From NCBI GenBank assembly GCA_016936235.1, contig JAFGPK010000078.1, forward strand, positions 1-44,379: DNA of 44,379 bases, in the 5' to 3' direction. The notes under the pieces were generated by a model, which did no database searches, was not told the DNA's origin, and worked only from the letters and a program-made list of their open reading frames with translations. The position numbers and the translations under genes are program-made. This DNA comes from Candidatus Fermentibacteraceae bacterium (lineage in GTDB: Bacteria > Fermentibacterota > Fermentibacteria > Fermentibacterales > JCC-6). Shown one piece after another: positions 14,569 to 22,796 of the stretch; position 1 is the first letter of the stretch, and every line of letters begins with the position of its first letter.

Positions 14569-15255
14569 GTGTCACGGGCAGAAGAGTACAGGACCAGGAT
14601 GGTCAGGAACGACCTGGAAGGTCAGGGGATAAAGGACCGTGGGGTTCTGGATGCGTTCATGAGGGTGCCGAGGGAGGCTTTTGTACCCGAGGGGACCGGC
14701 CTGCGGGAAGCCTACGGCGACCACCCGTGTCCCATAGGCTGCGGCCAGACTGTCTCACAGCCGTTCATCGTGGCCTACATGATCCAGATGCTGGGATGTG
14801 TCCCGGGTGACAATGTTCTGGAAGTGGGTACCGGGTCGGGCTATCAGACGGCGATACTTGCAGCCATGGGGCTGAAAGTGGTAACGGTGGAGGTCATAAC
14901 CCGGCTTGCTGCGCGGGCCAGGGGTGCGGTTCTGGGGATCCTGCCCCATGCGGACGTCAGCTTCATCGTGGCCGACGGTTACCAGGGCTGGAGGCCCGCT
15001 GCCCCGTACCGCGGCATAATAGTGTCCGCCGCTCCGGTCTCGATTCCCGGGGAGCTTGAGTCTCAGCTTAGCCCCGTGGGCGGCAGACTTGTGATACCGG
15101 CGGGTGAATGGTCCCAGAGCCTCTTTCTCGTCGAGAGAGTGGGTGACGAGCTGACAGTCAGGAGATCGCTCCCGGTGAGGTTCGTCCCCCTGGTCAGAAG
15201 ACGCGGCGGCTCCGGCGATGATCCAAACGGAAGGCCGCGGGGGGATACAGAGTGA
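14569..15255 (+). CDS. pcm: Protein-L-isoaspartate O-methyltransferase
   Basis: 228 aa from GTG 14569, 1 nt after the rarA stop, which aligns with the Pcm N-terminal helix (MVRNDLEGQGIKDRGVLDAF, VPREAFVPEG). It methylates L-isoaspartyl residues with S-adenosylmethionine as the first step of repair of aged proteins. The signature GCGQTVSQPFIVAYM stands for the family GxGQTISQP loop; the SAM-binding motif is VLEVGTGSGYQTAILA. The C-terminus (about 25 residues of Arg, Gly, Asp and Pro) extends past the usual end. ATG 14599 is a less likely start. It overlaps the next gene by 4 nt (GTGA). Confidence 0.94.
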   Translation: MSRAEEYRTRMVRNDLEGQGIKDRGVLDAFMRVPREAFVPEGTGLREAYGDHPCPIGCGQTVSQPFIVAYMIQMLGCVPGDNVLEVGTGSGYQTAILAAMGLKVVTVEVITRLAARARGAVLGILPHADVSFIVADGYQGWRPAAPYRGIIVSAAPVSIPGELESQLSPVGGRLVIPAGEWSQSLFLVERVGDELTVRRSLPVRFVPLVRRRGGSGDDPNGRPRGDTE

Positions 15256-16304
15256 AGGAAGACCTTGCCTGCTTCAGCTTCCCAAGGGAGATTCCGTGCC
15301 TGGCGGGTACCGCGGCACCCGCGGTCTCGGGCATGCTGAAGGAGGGTCCGATCTCCGCCGTGATCCCCGCAGACGGTGATTTTTCCCTGGCGGTACATGG
15401 ATGTCACTATCTTGTCCTGTGCCCTTCAGACCCTGACGAGCTGACCGGGCTTGCAGGTCTTGCTCGTAACGCTGCCGAGGGGGAAGATATGCTCACTGTG
15501 GCGCTGTCTCCTTTCGACGCTTCCCCGATGTTCGATATACCGGTCTTCATGAGGGTCGGGGAATTCGCCCTCAAGGTGCTGGAGGCGATCCCCGGTTACC
15601 ACCTCACGCTCCGGAGGGAGTCTTCCGGTCTTCTCATGCCGCTGTGGCAGAACACCGGCGCGCTCCTGCCATTCTTCGTTCACAACATGAACAACATCCT
15701 GGCCCGGATCATGGGAAACACGGAACTTGCGCAGATGTACGCCGAGAAGTCGGAAACCGTCAGGGACAAGCTTGCCGGGGCCCTCGCCGGGGTGGAGGAT
15801 TTGAGGGAGTACATTCAGAGGCTTGCCGAGCTGTCCGCAACGGAGAACGACGGTTCCGCCTGGAGGCCGGACAGGCTGAAGGGCATTGAACGGACCGGGC
15901 GAATGTTCAGCGGCAGGTCGGTGGATTTTTCCTTCGAGAGAAGCAATGGATTCCCGGTCGAGATCCCTTGTCCCGCCTGTCATCTGGACCTCACCGTGGG
16001 ACTGGCGGCCGCCTGCGCCGCGGTAATGGTGAACGGGTGCGGCAGTATCCATATTAAAGCGGAAGGACATGGCGGGTGCGCCATGTTCTCGGTCAACTGG
16101 GGAGCCAGGCCCGGCCGGTCCGGTCTCCTGACCGACAGTGAAACCTCCGCGGTGGAGCTCATGGCTACGGCGGCTGCCTGCTGCGCGCGTTTCGGCTTCA
16201 CCCTTGTCATCGGACAATGCAGCGGCATGGAGGGCGAAGTGTCGGTCATCGCCGGAGACCCGTCCCGGCACCTGCCGGCAGAAAGGAAGCAGAAGCATGA
16301 ATGA
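15252..16304 (+). CDS. Histidine-kinase-like protein with degenerate ATPase domain
   Basis: 350 aa, cytoplasmic, with no membrane span or recognised sensor domain. Residues about 140-200 look like a DHp helical hairpin: FFVHNMNNILARIMGNTELA with candidate phospho-acceptor His144, then a second long helix. The C-terminal part (about 235-340) has the layout of a HATPase domain (LDLTVGLAAACAAVMVNG where the N box should be), but the N-box Asn-Ala pattern and the DxGxG and GxG ATP-lid motifs are missing. It may be a pseudo-kinase or a histidine phosphotransferase of the Spo0B/ChpT kind. GTG 15252 overlaps the pcm stop and its end overlaps rnr by 8 nt; no response regulator is near. Confidence 0.6.
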   Translation: MKEDLACFSFPREIPCLAGTAAPAVSGMLKEGPISAVIPADGDFSLAVHGCHYLVLCPSDPDELTGLAGLARNAAEGEDMLTVALSPFDASPMFDIPVFMRVGEFALKVLEAIPGYHLTLRRESSGLLMPLWQNTGALLPFFVHNMNNILARIMGNTELAQMYAEKSETVRDKLAGALAGVEDLREYIQRLAELSATENDGSAWRPDRLKGIERTGRMFSGRSVDFSFERSNGFPVEIPCPACHLDLTVGLAAACAAVMVNGCGSIHIKAEGHGGCAMFSVNWGARPGRSGLLTDSETSAVELMATAAACCARFGFTLVIGQCSGMEGEVSVIAGDPSRHLPAERKQKHE

Positions 16305-18360
16305 CGGGAACACCGGGAGACCCGCATCCCCGGAGACAACGGTCGACGCCGTCCTGGCGATTTTCCAGGCGGAGCCTTCCTCGAGGCTTACATTCCAGCA
16401 GCTGGCCACAAGGCTGGGGGGCGGTCACCCCGACCTCTCCGGAGCTATGGACCAGCTGGTCCGGACAGGCCTGCTCTGGCCTGCCGGGGGAAGACGGTTC
16501 GCCCTGCCGGAGGAACTGGGCATAGTAAAGGGCAGGATCGTGATGCGTTCCGACGGAAGCGGTTTCGTAAGGTCAGCGGGTGAGAGGATCGAGCTGGACC
16601 GGCGGAACACCGCGGGATCCCTGGACGGCGATACAGTGATGGTGAGGAAACTGCAGAAGCAGGGTGATGGCGGTACGTTCAGCGGAAAGGTCGAAGCCGT
16701 TGTCTCACGGAGCAGACAGGGACTCAGCGGAGTGGTCCGCAAAAGGTCTGGCAGGTGGGTGATAGATCCGGTCGATCCGGTGCTTCCCAGGGAGATTCCC
16801 CTCACGACCGGATCGCGGTCGGGTGTGTCTCAGGGCAGGCTGGTGTACGCCGAACTCGATTACGGTGACCGGAGGCTGTCCGCAGTGCTGAAGAGGAACA
16901 TAGGAAGCCCCGGCTCGCCTGAGGCCCTGATCGACGCCGTGATCCTGGACCACGGGCTGCCGGACGGGTTCGGGGAGGACGTGACCATGACGGCGCGGGA
17001 GGAGGCGCTGATACCCTGGAGCGAGGAGGACAGGAAAGACCTCCGTCACCTGTTCACGATAACCGTCGACCCAGTCGACGCGAGGGATTTCGATGACGCC
17101 GTCTCAATAGGTTCCGTCGACGGGCTCAGGGTCCTCTACGTTCATATAGCCGACGTGGCCAGGTATGTGCGCCACGGCAGCCTGCTTGACGGCGAGGCCG
17201 GGAGGCGTGGGACAAGCGTGTACCTTCCGGACAGGGTGATCCCGATGCTTCCCGAGGTTCTCTCCAACGGTGCCTGCAGCCTCGGACCCGGCGAGGACAA
17301 GGCGACGAGGACGGTGATCATGAAGTTCGACGATTCCGGCAGAAGGCTGGATTTCTCCATCGTTCCCTCGATCATCCGCTCCGACAGGAGGATGACCTAC
17401 GAGGAGGCCCTGGAATACCTTGAAGGGAACGGATCGGACAGCGACCTAAGGGAACTGTTCAGGGAGTTCGGACGTCTGTCAGGCGACCTTGACCGCCAGA
17501 GGGAGGAGAGGGGGGCCCTGGACCTGGAGACTTCGGAATACAGGGTGGTGTTCGGCGATGACGGCTGGCCGGTGGACTTCATCCCTGTCCCCTCGGACAT
17601 ATCCCACAGGATGATAGAGAATTTCATGGTCGAGGCGAACAGGGCGGTAGCCGACCACTGCAGCTGGGCCGGTCTGCCCGTGGTCTACAGGGTCCATGAC
17701 AAACCGACGGAGAATTCGGTGGAAAAACTCAGGGACAGGCTGGGTGAGTTCGGAATTACACTTCCGGGGGGCAGGCTCCACAGTTCCTCCAACCTGAGAA
17801 GACTGCTGGAAGGCATCGAAAGCAGGGCCATGAGGGACCTGGTCTCGGAGCACGTGCTGAGGTCACTGCAGAAAGCCGTGTACATGCCCGCGAACCAGGG
17901 TCATTTCGGACTGGCCCTTCGCAGCTACATGCATTTCACAAGTCCCATCAGGAGGTATCCGGACCTTCTGGTCCATCAGGTCCTCTCGATGCAGGAAAAG
18001 GGTGAGATACCGTCACTGGAGGGCCAGGCGGGAGCTATCGCCGAATCCTCCAGCGCAAGCGAGGACAACGCGGAGAGCGCCGAGCGGGACGCGGTGGAAC
18101 TCATGGCCCTGCTATTCCTCTCGAGGAGGACAGGCAGCGTTTACCAGGGCGTAGTGACGGGAGTGAAGATGTTCGGGATATTCGTGAGACTGGAGGGTGT
18201 CCCTGTGGAGGGCCTGGCACACAGGAACGAGATACGCCTGTCCGGGATACCGTTCAATGGTCCAGGCGGGATCTTCCACGAGGGTTCGGCAGTAAAGGTG
18301 GCTATCCTGTCCGTTGACGTCATGGAGCGCAAACTGGCTCTGATCACAGTGAAGGACTGA
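16297..18360 (+). CDS. rnr: Ribonuclease R (RNB family 3'-5' exoribonuclease)
   Basis: 687 aa from ATG 16297. RNase R degrades structured RNA processively. Order: N-terminal winged HTH (about 10-65), cold-shock domains (about 70-225), the RNB catalytic domain with TVDPVDARDFDDAVS (the Asp cluster that binds Mg2+), QGHFGLALRSYMHFTSPIRRYPDL near the active-site exit, and a C-terminal S1 domain from about residue 610 (GSVYQGVVTGVKMFGIFVRLEG). There is no Lys-rich tail like that of E. coli. It overlaps the preceding kinase-like gene by 8 nt and is followed after 3 nt by nadE, deep in the rarA array. The first ATG in the frame lies far inside the upstream gene and was rejected. Confidence 0.96.
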   Translation: MNDGNTGRPASPETTVDAVLAIFQAEPSSRLTFQQLATRLGGGHPDLSGAMDQLVRTGLLWPAGGRRFALPEELGIVKGRIVMRSDGSGFVRSAGERIELDRRNTAGSLDGDTVMVRKLQKQGDGGTFSGKVEAVVSRSRQGLSGVVRKRSGRWVIDPVDPVLPREIPLTTGSRSGVSQGRLVYAELDYGDRRLSAVLKRNIGSPGSPEALIDAVILDHGLPDGFGEDVTMTAREEALIPWSEEDRKDLRHLFTITVDPVDARDFDDAVSIGSVDGLRVLYVHIADVARYVRHGSLLDGEAGRRGTSVYLPDRVIPMLPEVLSNGACSLGPGEDKATRTVIMKFDDSGRRLDFSIVPSIIRSDRRMTYEEALEYLEGNGSDSDLRELFREFGRLSGDLDRQREERGALDLETSEYRVVFGDDGWPVDFIPVPSDISHRMIENFMVEANRAVADHCSWAGLPVVYRVHDKPTENSVEKLRDRLGEFGITLPGGRLHSSSNLRRLLEGIESRAMRDLVSEHVLRSLQKAVYMPANQGHFGLALRSYMHFTSPIRRYPDLLVHQVLSMQEKGEIPSLEGQAGAIAESSSASEDNAESAERDAVELMALLFLSRRTGSVYQGVVTGVKMFGIFVRLEGVPVEGLAHRNEIRLSGIPFNGPGGIFHEGSAVKVAILSVDVMERKLALITVKD

Positions 18361-18363
18361 TAC

Positions 18364-19113
18364 ATGGATTCGAGGACAGACTACGGGCGGCTGGCCGGGG
18401 ACATCCGGCGGTGGATCAGGGACAGGGTGGCCGAGGCTTCCGTGAGCGGACTGGTGGTGGGTATAAGCGGAGGGCTCGATTCCGCCGTGGCCGCCGCACT
18501 GGGTGCCGGGGCCGTCGGGAACCGGAACGTCATGGGTCTTCTGATGCCCTGCGGAAGCAGCAGGGAAGATACTGAGGACGGCGCGCGGGTATGCGAACAC
18601 CTGGACATCCTCAGCAGGATCATTGAACTATCGCCGGTGCTTGAGGAGTTCCTGGAGGCCGGGGGTATGAAGGACAGCACGGAGCTCAACAGGGCCAATA
18701 TCAAGGCCAGGCTCAGGATGGCGATGCTCTACGCCCACTCCGGCGGCCGGCTGGTGCTAGGGACCAGCAACTACTCGGAGATAAGCGTGGGATACTGGAC
18801 CAAATGGGGCGACGGGGCTTCGGACCTCCTGCCCATCGGGAGATTGTACAAGGAGGAGGTGAGGGAACTGGCGAAGGCCCTTGGATTGCCCCGGTGGGTC
18901 ATCGAGAGGGTCCCTTCGGCCGGTCTCTGGCCCGGACAGAGCGACGAGAAGGAAATGGGTGTCACGTACAGGCAGATCTACGATTACTTCACCGGCGGGG
19001 AACTGCCGGAAATGACGGCTTCGAGGATTGAGGACATGGTTCGGGCCACACAGCACAAGCGGAGGCCCATCCCTTATTTCGATGCCAGGGAATGGATGGA
19101 GGAAAATGGCTGA
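18364..19113 (+). CDS. nadE: NH3-dependent NAD+ synthetase
   Basis: 249 aa. It makes NAD+ from nicotinate adenine dinucleotide, ATP and ammonia. The PP-loop signature GISGGLDSAVAAAL is at about residues 33-46; LVLGTSNYSEISVGYWTKWGD and DLLPIGRLYKEEVRELAK are typical synthetase motifs, and the C-terminus holds RATQHKRRPIPYF. There is no N-terminal nitrilase/glutaminase domain, so free ammonia is the nitrogen donor. It lies 3 nt after rnr and overlaps purH by 8 nt. The purH neighbour suggests coordinated nucleotide and cofactor supply, but the array mixes many pathways. Confidence 0.96.
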   Translation: MDSRTDYGRLAGDIRRWIRDRVAEASVSGLVVGISGGLDSAVAAALGAGAVGNRNVMGLLMPCGSSREDTEDGARVCEHLDILSRIIELSPVLEEFLEAGGMKDSTELNRANIKARLRMAMLYAHSGGRLVLGTSNYSEISVGYWTKWGDGASDLLPIGRLYKEEVRELAKALGLPRWVIERVPSAGLWPGQSDEKEMGVTYRQIYDYFTGGELPEMTASRIEDMVRATQHKRRPIPYFDAREWMEENG

Positions 19114-20611
19114 GTTCAAAACTGCGGGGCGCAGGAAGAGGACGGCTCTCATAAGTGCCTGGAACAAGGAGGGGCTGGAGGATTTCGCCGGCGGCCTGTA
19201 CTCGCTGGGATGGACGATCTATGCCTCGGGGGGGACGGCGAAGGTCATCGGGGAAAGCGGCACGCCTGTGGTGCCCACTGAAGAGCTGACGGGAATAACA
19301 TCCCTGCTGGGGGGCAGGGTCAAGACTCTCCACCCCGAACTCCACGCCGCCATCCTGGCGGCAGGGGTGGACCGCCTGCAGAGGGAGGAAGAGGGCAGAA
19401 CGGTTTTCGACCTTGTGGCAGTGGACCTCTATCCCTTCCGGAACACCGAAGGGCTTTCCCCGGACGACCCGGAGATGGTGGAGCTCATAGATATAGGCGG
19501 TCCCACCATGGCCAGGGCGGCCGCCAAGAACTGGCGTCACGTGATATCCGCCACCGGTTCGGAAGTTTTTCACGAAGTGCTGCAGGTGCTTTCCCGCGCA
19601 GGCGACGATGATGAGTTCAGGAGGGAGATGGCATGCAGGACCTTCGACCATACTTCCCGCTACGACATGGAAGTGGCGATGAGGATGGAGGAGGGTCTCG
19701 TACCCGCACTCCGCTACGGTGAGAACCCGCACCAGAAAGCCGGGATACATTTCCACCGGCCGAGGCATGGATTCGGGGAAACCGAGATACTCGGCGGCAA
19801 GGCTGTCAGCTACAACAACTACCTTGACGCCGACGCCGCATGGGAGCTGGCCTGCTCCATGCCTTGCGGCTCACCGTGCGCGGTGCTGATGAAACACGGC
19901 AATCCCTGCGGCGCAGGGACCGGCGATACTCCGTTGATGGCTTTCGAGAACGCCTTCCGGGCGGACAGGATCTCTCCCTACGGAGGTATCCTGGCTCTCA
20001 ACTGCGCTGTGGACATGGAACTGGCGGCCGGTCTCAAGGGTCTCTTCATCGAGGTTATCATGGCCCCCTCGTTCCGGGAGGACGCGCTGGAGAAACTTCA
20101 GAAGAGGAAGAACCTCAGGATTCTGCGAATGCCCGGGGGCACCCGCACCGAAACGCGTACAAGGAGCATCTGGGGTGGAGTGCTCTATCAGGAACCGGAT
20201 ACCGTTACGGGCCTGGAGCAGGTGGACGTGGTCTCCAGCAGGAAACCCACTGAGGAGGAACTCAGGGCGATGGACATATTGTGGAGGATCTGCCGGTCGG
20301 TGAAGAGCAATGCCATCGTCGTGGGAGACGCCATGGGAACCCTGGGAGTGGGCGCCGGCCAGATGAGCAGGATAGAGAGCCTGGATCTTGCAATCAGGAG
20401 GGCCCTGCGCGAAGGCAATTCCCTCAAGGGCGCCGTCCTGGCATCGGACGGTTACTTTCCATTCAGGGACGGGCCTGACAGAGCGGCGGAAGAGGGCATC
20501 TCGGCCATCGTGCAGCCGGGCGGCTCCATCAGGGACGAAGAAGTGATAGAGGCCGCCGATCAGCACGGAATGGCCATGGTGTTCACCGGGACCCGCCACT
20601 TCAGGCATTAG
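19106..20611 (+). CDS. purH: Bifunctional AICAR transformylase/IMP cyclohydrolase
   Basis: 501 aa, slightly shorter than the usual 510-530. It catalyses the last two steps of de novo IMP synthesis. The N-terminal IMP cyclohydrolase (MGS-like) domain has ALISAWNKEGLEDFA, YASGGTAKVIGESG, GGRVKTLHPELHAAIL and VDLYPF. The AICAR transformylase domain has LRYGENPHQKAG, the catalytic LMKHGNPCGAG, KSNAIVVGDAMGTLGVGAGQMSR and ASDGYFPFRDGPDRAAEEG. ATG 19106 lies inside nadE with GGAGG 5-6 nt upstream. The cyclohydrolase motif reads SAWNKEG where SVSDKTG is common, a notable but family-compatible change. The pair of Slt genes follows after 10 nt. Confidence 0.96.
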   Translation: MAEFKTAGRRKRTALISAWNKEGLEDFAGGLYSLGWTIYASGGTAKVIGESGTPVVPTEELTGITSLLGGRVKTLHPELHAAILAAGVDRLQREEEGRTVFDLVAVDLYPFRNTEGLSPDDPEMVELIDIGGPTMARAAAKNWRHVISATGSEVFHEVLQVLSRAGDDDEFRREMACRTFDHTSRYDMEVAMRMEEGLVPALRYGENPHQKAGIHFHRPRHGFGETEILGGKAVSYNNYLDADAAWELACSMPCGSPCAVLMKHGNPCGAGTGDTPLMAFENAFRADRISPYGGILALNCAVDMELAAGLKGLFIEVIMAPSFREDALEKLQKRKNLRILRMPGGTRTETRTRSIWGGVLYQEPDTVTGLEQVDVVSSRKPTEEELRAMDILWRICRSVKSNAIVVGDAMGTLGVGAGQMSRIESLDLAIRRALREGNSLKGAVLASDGYFPFRDGPDRAAEEGISAIVQPGGSIRDEEVIEAADQHGMAMVFTGTRHFRH

Positions 20612-20621
20612 GAACACTATC

Positions 20622-22796
20622 ATGAGACCGGCACTTTCGGCACTGGCGTTCAACGCCGTAAGGACTGCGCTTGTCGTCCTGCTCTCCTCCGGAAGCCTTC
20701 AGGGGGCTACCCTCAGGAGGGCCGATTCCCTTGCCCTGGCCGGAAGGGGACACCTGGCGGAAGTGGAGCTGCTCTCCCTTCTGCGGGAAGGCTCATATTC
20801 CAGCGAAGCAATACTCTTCAGGCTCGCCGGGCTTTACCACGGCTCCGGAAGGGAGGATGCCTGTATCCTGCTGCTGGACAGTCTTGAAACAACCAACGGC
20901 TGCGATCTCCTTGGATGGAAGATATCCCTTCTGGACCTTTCGAGGAGAAGCGGGGAAGCTCTGGGAATGGTCCCCGCGGATGATCCGCTCCTGTCCATCT
21001 GGCTCCAGAGGGATGCCGACGAAGTGCAGCTCCCGGGTATCCTGCCGGCCCCGGACTGTCTTGCGGAGAGGGCGGTGAGGGCCATGGTCTGCCAGGACGG
21101 GAGGATGAGCAAGGGCCAGGTGGAGCAGACCGTAAGGGACGCAGCCATGCTGCCGTTCCTGGCGGACGAGGTTATCACCGAACTGGAGATAACCATGAAG
21201 AGCGAAGGTCCATGGTGGGACCGTGTGGCTTCGGACCTGGCCTCCGTACACTCCGGCGAACGTCTGGATATCCTGCTGGCCAGCCGTGATCTGCACCTTT
21301 TCTCAGGTTCGCAGGAAACATGGGAGATGCGCCTTGATGCCGGCGGCCAGGTGTCGCTGATGGCCGCCATTGCGCTTCTGGAGGCGGATCCCTCGAAGTG
21401 GGGGAGGTCCTGGCGGGTATCGGACGTACTTGCCGATGAGGGGCTTCCGGCAATGGCGGACAGTCTTGCACGGGCGTCCGGCGACCAGGTCTTCGCGAGA
21501 GGCGTGTCCATGGCCGTCCTCAGGGAAAGCGGTATGAACGCACAGCTCCTAGCCCTCTGCGATTCCCTCCCGTCGGGAATGCCGGACTCGCTTCTGGCCA
21601 GAGGGGCGCTCTTCAGGGCCAGGGCCCAGAGAGCCCTCCAGCGGCCCGCAGGGGAATACTACGGGAGCTACCTGGATTTCGCCCTGAGGTACCCGTGGCA
21701 CGCTACCGCATCCGAGGCGGCCTACCTGACCGGGAGGTTCTACGATTCGGAGAGGGACTGGCCCAGGGCGGCCGATGCATACATGGCAGCCCTCAGATCG
21801 GGTGATTTCGGTGAGGCCAGGGCCCACTGGAGAGGTGGTTTCTGCCATTACATGTGCGGTCGCGGTGCCGTGGGCGACTCCATCTGGGCGGCGGGGATAG
21901 AGAAGTACCCCTGCTCGGCCTGGTGCGACGAGATGCTGTTCTGGAGAGCCAGGTACGCCGGCAGGCAGGGCGACCCGGGCAGAGAGCAGTCCCTCCTCAG
22001 GGAAGCGGCCCGAAGACACCCCTGGGAGTTCTACGGCATCCTGGCCGCACAAAGGACAGGTGCCGAAGCGGAACCCTTCCGGATGTGCAGCGCCAGCCTG
22101 GTGTCCGATCCAGTGAGCGCCGAGGCGGTGGACATGATGTCCCGGGGCTACGGGGCAATGGCATCGCAGATGCTCTACACCACCGGTTCCTGCGATGAGG
22201 GTCTGAGGGGGATGGTCCTTGCCCTCATGGGGGAGTACCAGAGGTCCCTGGAGGTTTTAAGACGACTCGACTACCGTCTTCGGAACGATAACCTTGGAAC
22301 TCTGCCGGACAGCCTGCTTCGATTCTATTTTCCCGCGCCATACAGGGAACTGACCGAATCAACCGTATCGGGCCTCTCGGTCCCCGTGGAAGTGGTGACG
22401 GGACTCATGCGTCAGGAGAGCAATTTCAACAGGTGGGCAAGATCCTGGGTGGGCGCCAGCGGTCTCATACAGCTCATGCCGGGCACAGCCGGCGACATAG
22501 CCAGGTGGTACGATCTTCCGCCGTTGTCCGGCTCGGACTTCTTCAACCCGGAAAGTTCCATCCTATACGGATCCATCTACCTTGCAAGGCAGTATTCCGC
22601 CTTCAGCGGTTCCCTTGTACTGACCCTGTCCGCCTACAACGCGGGACCGGGCAATGCTGCCCGATGGATGGAGGAGTTCCCCCTGGACGACAGCGATCCG
22701 GAACTGTTCATCGAGCAGATACCGCTAACCGAGACAAGGGAGTACGTGAAGCACGTGATGGGTAACGCCTGGATATACCGGGAGCTCTTCCGGTGA
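20622..22796 (+). CDS. Slt-type lytic transglycosylase, paralogue 1
   Basis: 724 aa. A hydrophobic N-terminus (about 8-28, ALAFNAVRTALVVLLSSGSL) acts as signal peptide, with no lipobox. About 560 residues of helical repeats resemble the Slt70 superhelix. The C-terminal SLT domain has catalytic Glu599 in MRQESNFNRW, then GASGLIQLMPGTAGDIARWY and LSAYNAGPGNAARWMEEF, the three family-1 lytic transglycosylase motifs. It would cleave peptidoglycan glycan strands in the periplasm. It starts at ATG 20622, 10 nt after purH. It shares architecture and many motifs with the next gene (YLDFALRYPWH, ARAHWRGGFC), so the two are tandem duplicates. Confidence 0.92.
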   Translation: MRPALSALAFNAVRTALVVLLSSGSLQGATLRRADSLALAGRGHLAEVELLSLLREGSYSSEAILFRLAGLYHGSGREDACILLLDSLETTNGCDLLGWKISLLDLSRRSGEALGMVPADDPLLSIWLQRDADEVQLPGILPAPDCLAERAVRAMVCQDGRMSKGQVEQTVRDAAMLPFLADEVITELEITMKSEGPWWDRVASDLASVHSGERLDILLASRDLHLFSGSQETWEMRLDAGGQVSLMAAIALLEADPSKWGRSWRVSDVLADEGLPAMADSLARASGDQVFARGVSMAVLRESGMNAQLLALCDSLPSGMPDSLLARGALFRARAQRALQRPAGEYYGSYLDFALRYPWHATASEAAYLTGRFYDSERDWPRAADAYMAALRSGDFGEARAHWRGGFCHYMCGRGAVGDSIWAAGIEKYPCSAWCDEMLFWRARYAGRQGDPGREQSLLREAARRHPWEFYGILAAQRTGAEAEPFRMCSASLVSDPVSAEAVDMMSRGYGAMASQMLYTTGSCDEGLRGMVLALMGEYQRSLEVLRRLDYRLRNDNLGTLPDSLLRFYFPAPYRELTESTVSGLSVPVEVVTGLMRQESNFNRWARSWVGASGLIQLMPGTAGDIARWYDLPPLSGSDFFNPESSILYGSIYLARQYSAFSGSLVLTLSAYNAGPGNAARWMEEFPLDDSDPELFIEQIPLTETREYVKHVMGNAWIYRELFR

